Source: Cytobacillus oceanisediminis 2691
GTDB lineage: Bacteria > Bacillota > Bacilli > Bacillales > Cytobacillaceae
Direction of reading: 5' to 3'
DNA: 64,000 nucleotides
Assembly: GCF_000294775.2 (NCBI RefSeq)
Contig: NZ_CP015506.1
Coordinates: 347,501 to 411,500 of the forward strand
Shown here in pieces: positions 1 through 12,625 of the stretch; the stretch's first letter is position 1, and each line of letters begins with the position of its first letter. The notes beneath the pieces were generated by a model. It was not told the DNA's origin. It was given only the letters and a program-made list of their open reading frames with translations, and made no database searches. Position numbers and translations under genes: made by a program.

Positions 1-737
1 TAGAAAAGCTTGGCTATCCAGCAGTATTAAAGACATCCAGAGGCGGATATGACGGAAAAGGGCAAGTTGTAATAAAGAGCGGGCAGGATATTAAGAAAGC
101 TGCACAGCTTCTTGAGAATGGCGTGTGCGTCCTTGAAAAATGGATTCCATTCGAAAAGGAAATATCGGTTATTATCTGCCGGAATATCTCGGGAGAAAAA
201 GCGGTATTTCCAGTCGGGGAAAATGTCCATAAAGAAAACATTCTGCACCAGACAATTGTGCCGGCCATGATCACAGCCGATGCTGAGGAAAGGGCAATAA
301 ATGCAGCAAACCAGCTGGCAGAAGCTTTAAGCCTTGTCGGTACATTGGCAGTCGAAATGTTTCTGACAAAAGACGGACAGATTTACATTAACGAGCTTGC
401 GCCTCGTCCGCATAACTCAGGCCATTATTCGATAGAAGCTTGCGAAACCTCCCAGTTTGAACAGCACATCCGTGCAGTTTGCAATTGGCCGCTTGGCAGC
501 ACGGAGCTATTAAAACCGGCTGTTATGGTAAACATACTAGGAGAGCATCAGGAGCCTTTAATTAAGAAAATACCTGAATTGGATGACTGGAAGATTCACT
601 TGTATGGAAAAAAGGATGCCAAATATAAACGCAAGATGGGCCATGTCACGCTTTTGCGGAAATCAGCCGAAGAGGCACTTGAAGAAGCAGAAAGAAGCGG
701 CATTTGGACCCCTGTGAAGGAAAAGATCGGAGGATAA
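1..737 (+). CDS. purK: 5-(carboxyamino)imidazole ribonucleotide synthase, 3' part
   Basis: The reading frame is open from base 3 and loses its start at the left edge; 244 residues remain of a family usually about 370-385 long. PurK is an ATP-grasp enzyme that carboxylates AIR with bicarbonate and ATP to N5-CAIR, which PurE then converts. Visible ATP-grasp elements are a glycine-rich loop near the start (TSRGGYDGKGQ), VLEKWIPFEKEISV, and the metal/ATP-binding stretch INELAPRPHNSGHY. The C-terminal KMGHVTLL motif is typical of PurK. It ends 3 nt before purB, so it is co-transcribed in the purine operon. purE and the operon promoter must lie to the left. Confidence 0.96.
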   Translation, partial: EKLGYPAVLKTSRGGYDGKGQVVIKSGQDIKKAAQLLENGVCVLEKWIPFEKEISVIICRNISGEKAVFPVGENVHKENILHQTIVPAMITADAEERAINAANQLAEALSLVGTLAVEMFLTKDGQIYINELAPRPHNSGHYSIEACETSQFEQHIRAVCNWPLGSTELLKPAVMVNILGEHQEPLIKKIPELDDWKIHLYGKKDAKYKRKMGHVTLLRKSAEEALEEAERSGIWTPVKEKIGG

Positions 738-740
738 AAC

Positions 741-2033
741 ATGATTGAACGCTATACGAGACCGGAAATGGGAGCTATCTGGACAGAAGAGAACCGCTTT
801 CAGGCTTGGCTTGAGGTAGAAATTCTTGCTTGTGAAGCTTGGGCTGAATTAGGGGATATTCCGAAAGAAGATGTTCAGAAAATCCGTGAGAATGCTTCTT
901 TTAATATTGACCGTATTAAAGAAATCGAAGAGGAAACACGGCATGATGTGGTCGCTTTTACTCGTGCGGTATCTGAAACGCTTGGCGAGGAACGCAAATG
1001 GGTTCATTACGGGCTTACTTCCACAGATGTGGTTGATACGGCGCTTTCATACTTAATCAAACAGGCGAATGATATTCTTCTAAAAGATATCGAACGCTTT
1101 GTGGAAATCCTGAAAAACAAAGCACAGGAACACAAGCATACAGTAATGATGGGCCGTACGCACGGGGTACATGCTGAGCCGACTACATTCGGATTAAAGC
1201 TTGCACTATGGTATGAAGAAATGAAGCGTAATCTTGACCGCTTTAAAGAAGCAGCTGCTGGAGTGGAATTCGGTAAAATCTCAGGTGCAGTTGGAACATA
1301 TGCAAACATCGATCCGTTTGTTGAAAAATATGTGTGTGAAAAGCTGGGCATCCAGCCAGCGCCCATTTCAACGCAAACACTTCAGCGTGACCGTCATGCA
1401 CATTATATGGGGGCGCTTGCGCTTGTAGCCACTTCAATTGAAAAATTTGCGACAGAGATCCGCGGCCTGCAAAAAAGCGAAACGCGTGAAGTGGAAGAGT
1501 TCTTCGCGAAAGGTCAAAAGGGATCTTCAGCAATGCCGCACAAACGCAACCCGATTGGTTCAGAAAATATGACGGGAATGGCAAGAGTGATCCGCGGCTA
1601 TATGATGACTGCGTATGAAAATGTGGCATTATGGCATGAGCGGGATATTTCCCACTCATCAGCTGAAAGAATCATACTGCCTGACGCAACGATTGCGCTG
1701 AACTATATGCTGAACCGCTTTGGAAATATCGTGAAAAATTTAACAGTCTTCCCTGAAAACATGAAGCGCAATATGGACCGTACGTTAGGGCTGATTTACT
1801 CTCAGCGTGTTCTTCTGGCCTTAATTGACAAAGGCATGACTCGTGAAGAGGCATATGATACTGTTCAGCCGCGGGCTATGGAAGCGTGGGAAAAACAGGT
1901 GCAATTCCGCAGCCTGATCGAGCAGGACGAGACGATTACATCAAAGCTAACCGAAGCAGAAATAGATGACTGCTTTGACTATAACTACCACATCAAGCAT
2001 GTGGACACCATTTTTGACCGTCTAGGTTTATAA
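741..2033 (+). CDS. purB: Adenylosuccinate lyase
   Basis: 430 residues, the normal length for the bacterial enzyme. It works twice in purine synthesis: it splits fumarate from SAICAR to give AICAR and from adenylosuccinate to give AMP. The fumarase/aspartase-superfamily signature [11 protein letters not shown] lies at residues 261-271, with the flexible-loop serines at 262-263. The catalytic histidine region GRTHGVH is at 138-144 and TSTD at 93-96. It begins 3 nt after purK. The next gene follows only after 115 nt that hold a strong hairpin. Confidence 0.98.
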   Translation: MIERYTRPEMGAIWTEENRFQAWLEVEILACEAWAELGDIPKEDVQKIRENASFNIDRIKEIEEETRHDVVAFTRAVSETLGEERKWVHYGLTSTDVVDTALSYLIKQANDILLKDIERFVEILKNKAQEHKHTVMMGRTHGVHAEPTTFGLKLALWYEEMKRNLDRFKEAAAGVEFGKISGAVGTYANIDPFVEKYVCEKLGIQPAPISTQTLQRDRHAHYMGALALVATSIEKFATEIRGLQKSETREVEEFFAKGQKGSSAMPHKRNPIGSENMTGMARVIRGYMMTAYENVALWHERDISHSSAERIILPDATIALNYMLNRFGNIVKNLTVFPENMKRNMDRTLGLIYSQRVLLALIDKGMTREEAYDTVQPRAMEAWEKQVQFRSLIEQDETITSKLTEAEIDDCFDYNYHIKHVDTIFDRLGL

Positions 2034-2039
2034 AAAAAT

Positions 2040-2069
2040 AAAGAGGTAAAGAGCAGTCTTTACCTCTTT
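2040..2069 (-). terminator. Perfect 12-bp hairpin between purB and purC, terminator-like on the minus strand
   Basis: The arms at 2040-2051 and 2058-2069 are perfectly complementary around a 6-nt loop. On the plus strand no U-run follows. On the minus strand the stem is followed by ATTTTTTT, so it has the form of an intrinsic terminator for antisense transcription entering purB. For operon mRNA it could be a pause or a 3'-end stabiliser. A second small hairpin (GGGAA/TTCCC) lies near 2076-2087. Confidence 0.6.
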
Positions 2070-2148
2070 ATTATCGGGAAAATTCCCAATCTTCTTAATA
2101 ATAATGTCTAGCAGACATGTGCTATTCAAATAAGGGAGGCTCTCCGCT

Positions 2149-2874
2149 ATGGAAAAAGGAGAATTGTTATACGAAGGCAAAGCCAAAAAGGTTTATCAAA
2201 CAAACGATGAAAATATCGTCTGGATTGAATACAAAGATTCTGCAACAGCCTTTAATGGTGAGAAAAAAGCAAGCATCAGCGGCAAGGGCCGTTTGAATAA
2301 CGAGATTACGAGTTTGCTTTTTTCAAAGCTTCATGACCTGGGAATTGAATCTCACTTTATTGAAAGACTTTCAGAGACTGAGCAGCTTGTTAAAAAGGTG
2401 GATATCATTCCGCTCGAAACAGTGGTCCGCAATGTTGCAGCGGGGAGCTTTTCTAAGAGATTGGGAGTTGTAGAAGGGAAAGAGTTACCGAGGCCGATTG
2501 TTGAATTCTACTACAAAGATGACGAGCTCGGTGATCCGCTGCTGACAGAAGATCATATTGAAGTTCTTCAGCTGGCTGATAAAAAGGAAGCAGCCCTTTT
2601 ACAGGAAAAGGCACTTCAGGTTAATGCCATTTTAAGAGACTTTTTCAAAGACCTCGGCATTAAATTAGTAGATTTTAAGCTGGAGTTTGGTAAAGATGAA
2701 TCAGGACAAATTCTGCTGGCTGATGAGATTTCGCCAGATACTTGCAGGCTTTGGGATATTGAAACAAATGAAAAGCTGGATAAAGATGTTTTCCGCAGAG
2801 ACCTTGGAAATTTAACAGATGCTTATGAAAATATTTTAGCTCGACTGGGAGGCCAAACAGTATGTACAAAGTAA
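2149..2874 (+). CDS. purC: Phosphoribosylaminoimidazole-succinocarboxamide synthase (SAICAR synthetase)
   Basis: 241 residues, the usual bacterial PurC length. It condenses CAIR with aspartate using ATP to form SAICAR. The N-terminal YEGKAKKVY (residues 9-17) and the C-terminal DEISPDTCRLWD are the two classic signatures. The ribosome site GGGAGG at about 2133-2138 is followed by CTCC, so it may be partly folded in a tiny hairpin. The 3' end overlaps purS by 13 nt, so translation is probably coupled. Confidence 0.98.
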   Translation: MEKGELLYEGKAKKVYQTNDENIVWIEYKDSATAFNGEKKASISGKGRLNNEITSLLFSKLHDLGIESHFIERLSETEQLVKKVDIIPLETVVRNVAAGSFSKRLGVVEGKELPRPIVEFYYKDDELGDPLLTEDHIEVLQLADKKEAALLQEKALQVNAILRDFFKDLGIKLVDFKLEFGKDESGQILLADEISPDTCRLWDIETNEKLDKDVFRRDLGNLTDAYENILARLGGQTVCTK

Positions 2875-3116
2875 AAGTTTTCGTCACATTAAGAGAAAGT
2901 GTTCTAGATCCTCAAGGAACAGTTGTAAAAAATTCTCTGCATTCCATGAATTACAGCGAAGTGTCTGATGTGCGCATTGGAAAATACATGGAACTGATAG
3001 TGGATAAAAGCGACCGTCCTGTTGAAGAAGCTGTGAAGGAAATGTGTGAGCGCTTATTAGCTAATGTAGTGATTGAAGATTACCGCTTTGAAATTGAGGA
3101 GGCTGTTGCTCAGTGA
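2862..3116 (+). CDS. purS: FGAM synthase small subunit PurS
   Basis: 84 residues. PurS is the bridging subunit of the three-part FGAM synthase of Gram-positive bacteria and helps channel ammonia between PurQ and the short PurL. The protein starts [19 protein letters not shown], the usual PurS opening (beta strand, then LDPQG). It overlaps purC by 13 nt and purQ by 4 nt (GTGA). The order purS-purQ-purL is the standard one for the short PurL type. Confidence 0.97.
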   Translation: MYKVKVFVTLRESVLDPQGTVVKNSLHSMNYSEVSDVRIGKYMELIVDKSDRPVEEAVKEMCERLLANVVIEDYRFEIEEAVAQ

Positions 3117-3799
3117 AGTTTGCTGTGATCGTATTTCCAGGGTCTAATTGTGACATCGACATGTACCATGCAGTAAAGGATGAGCTTGGAGCGGAAGCCG
3201 AATATGTCTGGCATGACGCGGAAAGTTTAGACGAATATGACGGGATTCTTCTTCCCGGCGGTTTCTCTTACGGAGATTATCTCCGTTCGGGTGCTGTCGC
3301 ACGCTTCAGTAATGTCATGAAAGAAGTTGTTAAAGCGGCTGAAGCAGGAAAGCCGATCCTGGGCGTCTGCAATGGATTTCAAATCCTTCTTGAAGCTGGT
3401 CTTTTGCCTGGGGCAATGAGAAGAAACGATAGCCTGAAATTCATCTGCCGCACCGTGGAGTTACGGGTTGAAAACAATGAGACCATGTTTTCATCTGCAT
3501 ATGAGAAGGATGAAGTAATCAATATTCCGATCGCCCATGGTGAAGGAAACTATTATTGTGATGAAGCTGTTCTAGCTGAATTGAAGAAAAATAACCAAAT
3601 CGTTTTTACTTACAATGGAACGAATCCAAATGGCAGCCTGGAAAACATCGCAGGCATTGTCAATGAAAAAGGAAATGTACTCGGCATGATGCCGCACCCT
3701 GAAAGAGCTGTTGATGAGCTTTTAGGGGGAGCAGATGGCCTGAAACTTTTTCAATCAATCGTAAAACAATGGAGGGAAGCACATGTCGTTAATGCTTGA
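3113..3799 (+). CDS. purQ: FGAM synthase glutaminase subunit PurQ
   Basis: 228 residues, a class I glutamine amidotransferase that releases ammonia from glutamine for PurL. The nucleophile is Cys86 in GVCNGFQ. The His195/Glu197 pair of the triad lies in MPHPERAV. The start is GTG at 3113, which shares bases with the purS stop (GTGA) and has GAGGAGG upstream inside purS. The 3' end overlaps purL by 17 nt. Confidence 0.98.
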   Translation: MKFAVIVFPGSNCDIDMYHAVKDELGAEAEYVWHDAESLDEYDGILLPGGFSYGDYLRSGAVARFSNVMKEVVKAAEAGKPILGVCNGFQILLEAGLLPGAMRRNDSLKFICRTVELRVENNETMFSSAYEKDEVINIPIAHGEGNYYCDEAVLAELKKNNQIVFTYNGTNPNGSLENIAGIVNEKGNVLGMMPHPERAVDELLGGADGLKLFQSIVKQWREAHVVNA

Positions 3800-5999
3800 G
3801 CCAAGTCCGGAACAGTTAAAGGCACAGAAGGTATACAAAGAAATGGGTTTGTCTGATGACGAATTTGCGATGATTGAAAAGATTATCGGGCGTTTGCCAA
3901 ATTACACAGAAATCGGTTTGTTTTCGGTTATGTGGTCAGAGCATTGCAGCTATAAAAACTCAAAGCCCGTTTTAAGCAAATTTCCGACAACAGGAGAGAA
4001 AGTACTTCAGGGACCAGGGGAAGGAGCTGGAATTGTTGATATCGGCGATGGGCAAGCAGTTGTTTTTAAAATTGAAAGCCACAACCATCCGTCTGCAATC
4101 GAGCCTTACCAGGGGGCAGCAACAGGTGTCGGCGGGATTATCCGCGATGTATTTTCAATGGGAGCAAGACCGGTCGCGCTCCTCAACTCTTTACGCTTTG
4201 GAGAATTGGATACTCCTCGTGTACGGTACCTTTTTAAAGAAGTAGTCGCAGGCATTGCAGGTTACGGAAACTGCATCGGCATTCCAACAGTTGGGGGAGA
4301 AGTGCAGTTTGATTCTTCCTATGAAGGAAATCCGCTTGTAAACGCTATGTGTGTCGGCTTAATCGACCATAAGGATATTAAAAAAGGCCAGGCCCATGGA
4401 GTAGGCAACACAGTCATGTATGTTGGAGCAAAAACCGGCCGTGACGGTATCCATGGTGCTACTTTTGCATCTGAAGAATTAACAGACCAATCAGAATCAA
4501 AACGCCCGGCTGTCCAGGTTGGCGATCCATTCATGGAAAAGCTTCTGCTAGAGGCATGCCTTGAACTGGTCCAGTCTGACGCGCTTGTCGGCATTCAGGA
4601 TATGGGAGCTGCCGGTCTGACAAGCTCTTCTGCTGAGATGGCCAGCAAAGCGGGATCCGGAATTGAAATGAATCTTGACCTTGTTCCTCAAAGGGAAACA
4701 GGCATGACTGCATATGAAATGATGCTTTCCGAGTCTCAGGAGAGAATGCTGATTGTCGTGAAAAAAGGACGCGAGCAGGAGATCGTTGATTTATTTTCCA
4801 AGTATGGCCTTGAAGCAGTATCTATCGGCAAGGTAACCGATGATAAAATGCTCCGCCTGACTCATCAGGGAGAAGTGGTAGCAGAGCTGCCGGTAGATGC
4901 GCTTGCAGAGGATGCGCCGGTTTATCATAAGCCATCAAGCGAGCCGGAATATTTCCGCGAATTTCAGGCAATGGAAAATGAAGTTCCTGCGGTTGAAGAT
5001 TATAAAGAAACATTGGTAAAGCTCCTTCAGCAGCCGACAATCGCCAGCAAGGAATGGGTTTATGACCAGTATGACTATATGGTCCGCACGAATACAGTAG
5101 TGGCACCTGGATCAGATGCTGCAGTCATTCGCATCCGCGGCACCCGCAAAGGATTGGCCATGACGACAGACTGTAATTCACGTTATATGTATCTTGATCC
5201 TGAAACAGGCGGAAAAATTGCTGTGGCTGAAGCAGCAAGAAATATCATTTGCTCCGGCGGTCAGCCATTGGCGATAACAGATAATCTTAACTTCGGAAAC
5301 CCGGAGAAGCCTGAAATCTTCTGGCAAATCGAAAAAGCGGCAGATGGAATCAGTGAAGCATGCCGCACATTGAATACGCCAGTTATCGGCGGAAACGTCT
5401 CTTTATATAACGAAACAAATGGAACAGCTATCTACCCAACACCTGTCATTGGAATGGTCGGGCTTGTTGATGACATTGATCATGTTACAACACAATCATT
5501 TAAAGCAGCTGGTGATCTTATTTATCTGGTAGGCGAAACAAAGGATGAGTTCGGCGGCAGTGAGCTGCAGAAGATGACATACGGCAAGATTTTTGGAAAA
5601 GCGCCTGAACTTGATCTCGAAAAAGAAGAAAAGGCACAGGAACAAATTTTAAAAGCTATTCGTTCGGGACTTGTTGCATCTGCCCATGATGTGGCAGAAG
5701 GCGGTTTAGCGGTAGCAGCTGCGGAAAGCCTGATTGGTTCAACAGGTCTGGGAGCGGATATCAAGGTAAAAGGAAATGCGACTTCAGCTTTATTCAGTGA
5801 ATCACAATCCCGTTTCTTGCTATCTGTCAAAAAAGAAAACCAGGAAGTATTTGAAAGTTTAGTAGACGCGACATTAATCGGTGAAGTAACAGAAGCACCT
5901 ATACTTTATATCTCCAATGAAGAGGGCCTATTGCTTGCTGAACAGGTTGACGTTCTAAAGCAGGCCTGGAAAGGGGCTATCCCATGCTTGCTGAAATAA
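3783..5999 (+). CDS. purL: FGAM synthase large subunit PurL (short type)
   Basis: 738 residues, matching the short PurL (about 740) that needs separate PurS and PurQ, not the 1300-residue fused enzyme. It converts FGAR to FGAM with ATP and ammonia. The catalytic histidine motif [12 protein letters not shown] is at residues 51-62. Two AIRS-like halves are visible, each with its own nucleotide-binding glycine-rich stretches. It overlaps both neighbours (17 nt with purQ, 16 nt with purF). Confidence 0.98.
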   Translation: MSLMLEPSPEQLKAQKVYKEMGLSDDEFAMIEKIIGRLPNYTEIGLFSVMWSEHCSYKNSKPVLSKFPTTGEKVLQGPGEGAGIVDIGDGQAVVFKIESHNHPSAIEPYQGAATGVGGIIRDVFSMGARPVALLNSLRFGELDTPRVRYLFKEVVAGIAGYGNCIGIPTVGGEVQFDSSYEGNPLVNAMCVGLIDHKDIKKGQAHGVGNTVMYVGAKTGRDGIHGATFASEELTDQSESKRPAVQVGDPFMEKLLLEACLELVQSDALVGIQDMGAAGLTSSSAEMASKAGSGIEMNLDLVPQRETGMTAYEMMLSESQERMLIVVKKGREQEIVDLFSKYGLEAVSIGKVTDDKMLRLTHQGEVVAELPVDALAEDAPVYHKPSSEPEYFREFQAMENEVPAVEDYKETLVKLLQQPTIASKEWVYDQYDYMVRTNTVVAPGSDAAVIRIRGTRKGLAMTTDCNSRYMYLDPETGGKIAVAEAARNIICSGGQPLAITDNLNFGNPEKPEIFWQIEKAADGISEACRTLNTPVIGGNVSLYNETNGTAIYPTPVIGMVGLVDDIDHVTTQSFKAAGDLIYLVGETKDEFGGSELQKMTYGKIFGKAPELDLEKEEKAQEQILKAIRSGLVASAHDVAEGGLAVAAAESLIGSTGLGADIKVKGNATSALFSESQSRFLLSVKKENQEVFESLVDATLIGEVTEAPILYISNEEGLLLAEQVDVLKQAWKGAIPCLLK

Positions 6000-7381
6000 G
6001 AGGACTGAATGAAGAGTGCGGTGTTTTTGGAATCTGGGGGCATCAGGATGCTTCCCAGATCACGTATTACGGGCTTCATAGTCTGCAGCACCGCGGCCAG
6101 GAAGGCACGGGAATGGTTGTTACCGATGGCAAAAAGCTGAAAGGCATAAAAGGTGAGGGGCTAGTAACGGAAATTTTCACTGCAGATGCCATGAAGGAAC
6201 TGGAAGGAAAAGCAGCAATCGGACATGTACGCTATGCGACTGCCGGCGGGGGCGGATATGAAAATGTCCAGCCTCTGCTATTCAACTCACAAAGCGGAAG
6301 TCTTGCACTTTGCCATAATGGAAACCTGGTGAATGCGACTGCATTGAAGCATCAGCTTGAAGGACAGGGAAGCATTTTTCAAACGAGCTCGGATACAGAG
6401 GTGCTGGCTCACTTAATTAAGCGTGCAGGCTTCTCTTCACTTAAGGACCGTGTCAAAAATGCTTTATCCATGATTAAAGGAGCTTATGCTTTTCTGATCA
6501 TGACCGAAACAGAACTGATGGTTGCGCTGGATCCGAACGGCATGAGGCCGCTCTCGCTTGGCAAAATCGGCGATGCTTATGCGGTTGCATCTGAAACATG
6601 TGCTTTTGATGTTGTCGGTGCAGAGTATATCCGCGATATCCTGCCAGGAGAACTGCTGATTATTGACGACAATGGATTCCGTTCTGAAATGTTTGCAATG
6701 GCCTCTAATATTGCAATGTGCACTATGGAATATGTTTATTTTTCCCGTCCGGACAGTAATATCAACGGGATCAACGTTCATACAGCCCGGAAAAACCTTG
6801 GAAAGCAGCTTGCCTTTGAGGCGCCAGTTGAAGGGGACGTCGTTACGGGCGTACCTGACTCAAGCATCTCTGTCGCGATTGGCTATGCTGAAGCTACAGG
6901 CATTCCATATGAGATGGGCTTGATAAAAAACCGCTATGTTGGCCGGACTTTTATCCAGCCATCCCAATCGCTGCGTGAGCAGGGTGTAAAAATGAAGCTG
7001 TCTCCGGTACGCGGAGTTGTAGAGGGCAAGAGAGTCATCATGGTGGACGACTCGATCGTTCGAGGAACAACAAGCAGACGGATCGTCACAATGCTGAAAG
7101 AAGCAGGAGCTACAGAAGTGCATGTGCTTATCAGTTCACCGCCAATTAAAAATCCATGTTTCTATGGAATCGACACATCAACAAAGGAAGAATTGATTGC
7201 CGGCAATCATTCAGTTGAGGAAATAAGAGAAATCATTGGTGCGGACACACTTACCTTTTTAAGTGCAGAGGGCATGGTCAAAGCAATCGGCCGAAAAGAC
7301 GGACAATGCCTGGCATGCTTTACAGGCCAGTATCCGACGGAGATTTATCCAAGCACTTTGCATCCTTATGAAAAGGTATAA
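5984..7381 (+). CDS. purF: Amidophosphoribosyltransferase
   Basis: 465 residues. It catalyses the committed step, PRPP plus glutamine to phosphoribosylamine. An 11-residue propeptide ([11 protein letters not shown]) precedes Cys12, the N-terminal nucleophile exposed by self-cleavage, as in B. subtilis PurF. The PRPP loop [12 protein letters not shown] and the cysteines expected to hold the 4Fe-4S cluster ([22 protein letters not shown]) are all present. It is therefore the oxygen-sensitive Fe-S type. It overlaps purL by 16 nt; a repeat array follows before purM. Confidence 0.98.
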   Translation: MLAEIRGLNEECGVFGIWGHQDASQITYYGLHSLQHRGQEGTGMVVTDGKKLKGIKGEGLVTEIFTADAMKELEGKAAIGHVRYATAGGGGYENVQPLLFNSQSGSLALCHNGNLVNATALKHQLEGQGSIFQTSSDTEVLAHLIKRAGFSSLKDRVKNALSMIKGAYAFLIMTETELMVALDPNGMRPLSLGKIGDAYAVASETCAFDVVGAEYIRDILPGELLIIDDNGFRSEMFAMASNIAMCTMEYVYFSRPDSNINGINVHTARKNLGKQLAFEAPVEGDVVTGVPDSSISVAIGYAEATGIPYEMGLIKNRYVGRTFIQPSQSLREQGVKMKLSPVRGVVEGKRVIMVDDSIVRGTTSRRIVTMLKEAGATEVHVLISSPPIKNPCFYGIDTSTKEELIAGNHSVEEIREIIGADTLTFLSAEGMVKAIGRKDGQCLACFTGQYPTEIYPSTLHPYEKV

Positions 7382-7392
7382 ATATGAAACTT

Positions 7393-7504
7393 GGCCGGTA
7401 TTTTGCTCTTTTTGGCCGGTAAATATAAAGAATTAACCGGTAAATCATCATTTTTGACCGGTAAAAGCACAATGTTGGCCGATAAAATACAAAATCGGCC
7501 TTTA
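7393..7504 (+). repeat. Tandem array with exact 21-bp period (GGCCGGTA core), between purF and purM
   Basis: The core GGCCGGTA or a close variant recurs at 7393, 7414, 7435, 7456 and 7477, exactly 21 bp apart each time, with a weaker sixth unit (GGCCTTTA) at 7497. The rest of each unit is AT-rich and not conserved. The period equals seven codons, so reverse-strand translation gives repeated YRP patterns. No ribosome site or homology supports such a protein. The array lies inside the operon, and the purM ribosome site follows directly. The reverse complement of the same core forms the array at 29698-29872. Confidence 0.85.
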
Positions 7505-7530
7505 TTTTTCCAACCAAGAGGTGAAAAGGA

Positions 7531-8556
7531 ATGGCAAATGCATATAAACAGGCCGGAGTAGATATTGAAGCTGGCTATGAAGCAGTTTCCCGCATGAAAA
7601 AGCACGTACAGAAGACGATTCGTCCTGGTGTGCTTGGCGGTTTGGGCGGATTTGGCGGCATGTTCGATCTATCTGAACTTAACCTGAAGGAACCGGTTTT
7701 AGTATCAGGTACAGATGGTGTCGGCACGAAGCTGATGCTCGCTTTTATGATGGATAAGCATGACACGATTGGGATTGATGCGGTCGCAATGTGTGTAAAT
7801 GATATTGTTGTACAGGGAGCGGAACCTCTTTATTTCTTGGATTATATCGCCTGCGGAAAAGCGGCGCCTGAACGGATTGAAGCGATTGTGAAAGGAATTG
7901 CGGATGGCTGCGAACAGGCAGGATGCGCACTCGTAGGCGGTGAAACAGCTGAGATGCCTGGCATGTACAGTGAGGAGGAATATGACCTTGCCGGCTTTGC
8001 GGTCGGTGCCTGTGAAAAATCCAGCCTGATTAATGGTTCCGATATTAAAGCTGGAGATGTACTGATTGGGCTTGCATCCAGCGGAATTCACAGCAATGGC
8101 TACTCACTTGTCAGAAAGCTGTTTTTTGAAAAAGCGAATCTGTCCTTGACAGATCATGTAGAAGAATTAGGCTGCACTTTAGGGGAAGAGCTGCTTCGCC
8201 CTACAAAAATTTATGTAAAGCCGCTTCTATCAGCTATGAAGCAATTCAAGCTGAAGGGCATGGCGCATATTACCGGAGGCGGATTTATTGAAAATATCCC
8301 CCGCATGCTGCCTGAAGGTCTTGGCGCCCAGCTTAGTGAAAGCAATTGGGAAGTGCCGCCTGTGTTCACGCTTATGGAGAAGATCGGCGGACTGGAACGC
8401 AAAGAAATGTACAACATTTTTAATATGGGAACAGGCATGGTGATTGCAGCGGATAAAGAAAATGCTGATAAACTAATCACCTATTTTAATGATATCGGAG
8501 AAAAATCCTATCTAATGGGGACAGTGACGGATCAGGAAGGAATTGAAATTCTGTAA
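7531..8556 (+). CDS. purM: Phosphoribosylformylglycinamidine cyclo-ligase (AIR synthetase)
   Basis: 341 residues, close to the usual 346. It closes the imidazole ring, converting FGAM to AIR with ATP. Family features are the N-terminal glycine-rich loop ([13 protein letters not shown]), GTDGVGTKL, the metal-binding [13 protein letters not shown] segment and [11 protein letters not shown]. The start at 7531 has AGGTGAAAAGG upstream. purN follows after 13 nt. Confidence 0.98.
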   Translation: MANAYKQAGVDIEAGYEAVSRMKKHVQKTIRPGVLGGLGGFGGMFDLSELNLKEPVLVSGTDGVGTKLMLAFMMDKHDTIGIDAVAMCVNDIVVQGAEPLYFLDYIACGKAAPERIEAIVKGIADGCEQAGCALVGGETAEMPGMYSEEEYDLAGFAVGACEKSSLINGSDIKAGDVLIGLASSGIHSNGYSLVRKLFFEKANLSLTDHVEELGCTLGEELLRPTKIYVKPLLSAMKQFKLKGMAHITGGGFIENIPRMLPEGLGAQLSESNWEVPPVFTLMEKIGGLERKEMYNIFNMGTGMVIAADKENADKLITYFNDIGEKSYLMGTVTDQEGIEIL

Positions 8557-8569
8557 CTTGGAGGAAGTC

Positions 8570-9151
8570 ATGAAAAAAATCGCAGTGTTTGCTTCCGGAA
8601 GCGGAACGAACTTTCAGGCCATTGCCGATGCTGTAAAAAAAGGTGATTTGCAGGCTGAGATCGTCTTGTTTGTCTGTGATCGGCCAGGTGCATACAGCAC
8701 ACAGCGTGCACAAAACGAACAGGTTCCGCAGTTTGTTTTTTCAGCTAAAGACTATGCTGGCAAAGCAGAGTATGAAAGAGCGATTTTGCAAAGGCTGAAG
8801 GAGAGCGGCGCCGAGTATATTATTCTCGCAGGCTACATGAGACTGATCGGCCCGACGCTTTTGAAAGAGTTTGAAGGCAGGATTATTAATATCCATCCTT
8901 CTCTTCTTCCTGCTTTTCCTGGTAAGGATGCAATTGGCCAAGCGTTATCTGCCAATGTGAAGGTAAGCGGTGTAACGGTTCATTTTGTCGATGAAGGTAT
9001 GGATACTGGGCCGATTATTGCTCAAGCGGTAGTTGATATAAGTGCGGGTGAAACGCTGGATAGCCTTCAAAAGAAGATACATGAAGTCGAGCACAAACTT
9101 TATCCGCAGGTTTTGCAAAATCTTTTCTATGCTAAAATGGTAGAGAACTAA
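8570..9151 (+). CDS. purN: Phosphoribosylglycinamide formyltransferase
   Basis: 193 residues. It transfers a formyl group from 10-formyl-THF to GAR. The catalytic residues Asn107 and His109 are in [12 protein letters not shown], and Asp145 in DEGMDTGP. The frame is open a little further upstream. I chose ATG 8570 because TTGGAGGA sits just before it and the protein then begins [18 protein letters not shown], the normal PurN opening. purH begins 34 nt after the stop. Confidence 0.97.
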   Translation: MKKIAVFASGSGTNFQAIADAVKKGDLQAEIVLFVCDRPGAYSTQRAQNEQVPQFVFSAKDYAGKAEYERAILQRLKESGAEYIILAGYMRLIGPTLLKEFEGRIINIHPSLLPAFPGKDAIGQALSANVKVSGVTVHFVDEGMDTGPIIAQAVVDISAGETLDSLQKKIHEVEHKLYPQVLQNLFYAKMVEN

Positions 9152-9185
9152 AGTGTATCATTCAACAGAGACAGGGGGAGCGAAC

Positions 9186-10721
9186 ATGAAGAAACGTGCA
9201 TTAATCAGTGTTTCCGATAAAAATGGCATAACAGAATTTGCCGAGCAGTTAAGCGAACTGGGTTTTGAAATTATCTCAACAGGCGGTACAAAAAAAGCGC
9301 TGGAAGAGAGTGGAGTCCCCGTTATCGGAGTAAGTGATGTGACAGGCTTTCCGGAAATTTTGGAAGGGCGTGTGAAAACATTAAATCCAATGATTCATGG
9401 CGGGCTGCTGGCAAAGCATGGCGAACCAGGCCACAAACAGCAGCTTGAGGAGCATGGAATCCAGCCTATCCAGGTTGTGTGCGTGAATTTGTATCCGTTC
9501 CAGCAAACTATCGCTAAGCCAGATGTGACAGTAGAGGATGCGATAGAGAATATTGATATCGGCGGCCCGGCCATGCTGCGTGCCTCCGCCAAAAACCATG
9601 ACTATGTAACGGTTGTGGTGGATCCGGCCGATTATGAAACAGTTCTTTCACAGCTAAAAGAAACCGGAGAGGTTCAAAAGGAAACCCGCCGCAGACTCGC
9701 TGCAAAGGTTTTCCGCCATACTGCTTCCTATGATGCGATGATCGCTGAATATATGACAGATTTGGCAAATGAAGAAACACCTGAAAAATTAACGGTTACG
9801 TATGAACTGAAGCAAACATTGAGATACGGGGAAAATCCGCATCAAAAGGCTGCCTTTTACCGCAAGCCGCTTGGTTCTGAATTTTCGATTGCTAACGCTG
9901 AACAGCTTCACGGCAAGGAATTATCCTACAACAATATCAATGATGCAGATGCAGCTCTCCAAATAGTAAAGGAATTCTCAGAGCCTGCAGCGGTTGCAGT
10001 TAAGCATATGAATCCTTGCGGAGTGGGGACTGGGGAAAATGTATTCGAAGCTTTTTCAAAAGCTTTCGAGGCGGACCCTGTATCAATCTTTGGCGGCATT
10101 ATTGCCCTGAACAGGGAAGTAGACGCTGAGACAGCGAAAAAGCTATATGAAATCTTCCTTGAAATCATCATTGCACCTTCCTTCTCAAATGAAGCGCTTG
10201 AGATTTTAAAAGGGAAAAAGAATCTGCGCCTGCTGACTATTCCTTTTGAAGGCAAAAAGAAAGCGGAGATGAGATTGTCCGCCATTGAAGGCGGCTTGCT
10301 GACGCAGGAATATGATCTATTCACCCTTGATAATGCAGAAGTAAAAGTTCCGACCAAGAGAGAGCCAACAGAAGAAGAGTGGAAAGCATTGAAGCTGGGC
10401 TGGAAAGTTGTGAAGCATGTAAAATCCAATGCCATTGTCGTAAATGATGCAAATATGACACTTGGGGTCGGTGCCGGGCAGATGAACCGCGTAGGCTCTG
10501 CCAAAATTGCGCTTGAGCAGGCCGGTGAAAAAGCGAACGGAGCTGTACTGGCATCCGATGCCTTTTTCCCAATGAACGATACAGTTGAAACGGCAGCCAA
10601 AGCAGGCATCACAGCCATCATCCAGCCGGGAGGCTCAATCCGTGATGAGGATTCCATCAAAAAGGCTGATGAGTACGGAATTGCAATGGTCTTTACAGGC
10701 GTACGTCATTTTAAACATTAA
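9186..10721 (+). CDS. purH: Bifunctional AICAR transformylase / IMP cyclohydrolase
   Basis: 511 residues; B. subtilis PurH has 512. The N-terminal part (about 1-195, [12 protein letters not shown], an MGS-like fold) is the IMP cyclohydrolase. The rest is the AICAR formyltransferase, with the conserved KHMNPCGVG. Together they perform the last two steps to IMP. The start at 9186 follows CAGGGGGAG. An in-frame ATG at 9153 would add 11 residues but lacks a comparable ribosome site. Unlike the tight purC-purF part, 194 nt of repeat DNA separate it from purD. Confidence 0.98.
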   Translation: MKKRALISVSDKNGITEFAEQLSELGFEIISTGGTKKALEESGVPVIGVSDVTGFPEILEGRVKTLNPMIHGGLLAKHGEPGHKQQLEEHGIQPIQVVCVNLYPFQQTIAKPDVTVEDAIENIDIGGPAMLRASAKNHDYVTVVVDPADYETVLSQLKETGEVQKETRRRLAAKVFRHTASYDAMIAEYMTDLANEETPEKLTVTYELKQTLRYGENPHQKAAFYRKPLGSEFSIANAEQLHGKELSYNNINDADAALQIVKEFSEPAAVAVKHMNPCGVGTGENVFEAFSKAFEADPVSIFGGIIALNREVDAETAKKLYEIFLEIIIAPSFSNEALEILKGKKNLRLLTIPFEGKKKAEMRLSAIEGGLLTQEYDLFTLDNAEVKVPTKREPTEEEWKALKLGWKVVKHVKSNAIVVNDANMTLGVGAGQMNRVGSAKIALEQAGEKANGAVLASDAFFPMNDTVETAAKAGITAIIQPGGSIRDEDSIKKADEYGIAMVFTGVRHFKH

Positions 10722-10722
10722 T

Positions 10723-12275
<1,553 letters not shown>

Positions 12276-12296
12276 ATTGTCAGCTCCTTTCAATTT

Positions 12297-12326
12297 TCCA
12301 GCCCCCATATAGGGAGCTGGATTTTT
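12297..12326 (+). terminator. Terminator of the purine operon
   Basis: The stem TCCAGC...GCTGGA with an inner CCC/GGG is followed by ATTTTTT on the plus strand. No U-run follows on the minus strand, so it acts in the operon direction only. It lies 110 nt after purD and downstream of the antisense small gene. Confidence 0.8.
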
Positions 12327-12334
12327 TAAGAAAT

Positions 12335-12625
12335 TTAAGATGGATTATACGGGAGAATTTCCTCAACAGCATCATCATTATTGTGATTGCCATCCTGCTT
12401 TCGCTTTTCCTGAACCATGTCCTGGCCTCTTTCAAAAAGAGCTGTCAAAGGGCAAAAGCGGACAATTCCCTCTGCCACCTTCATGCCGCCCAGCATGGCC
12501 ATCATGAGGTAAGAGTCCCGCCAAGGTCTTTTCACAAGCTTTGAAGTGCTCCAGGCTAAGACAGTTAATCCGACTGTTATGCGTATTAAGGCATTTACTA
12601 TGCCGATATTTGGTTTTACATTCAT
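12335..12625 (-). CDS. DUF2892 (YgaP-like transmembrane domain) protein
   Basis: 96 residues. The opening MNVKPNIGIVNALIRITVG and two hydrophobic segments (about 8-27 and 38-55, with MLGGMK between) fit the DUF2892/YgaP transmembrane domain. In other proteins this domain is often attached to rhodanese domains; none is present here. The C-terminal 30 residues are charged and probably cytoplasmic. The role is unknown. No terminator acts on the minus strand before the small gene at 12162, so the two could share a transcript. Confidence 0.75.
   Translation of the reverse strand: MNVKPNIGIVNALIRITVGLTVLAWSTSKLVKRPWRDSYLMMAMLGGMKVAEGIVRFCPLTALFERGQDMVQEKRKQDGNHNNDDAVEEILPYNPS

Noticed and set aside
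7320-7605. Minus-strand frames with repeated YRP residues
   Set aside because: They only reflect the 21-bp (seven-codon) period of the repeat array; no ribosome site and no protein family.
9926-10660. 244-codon minus-strand frame inside purH
   Set aside because: A shadow frame of a certain gene; serine/alanine/phenylalanine-rich translation without recognisable domains and no ribosome site.
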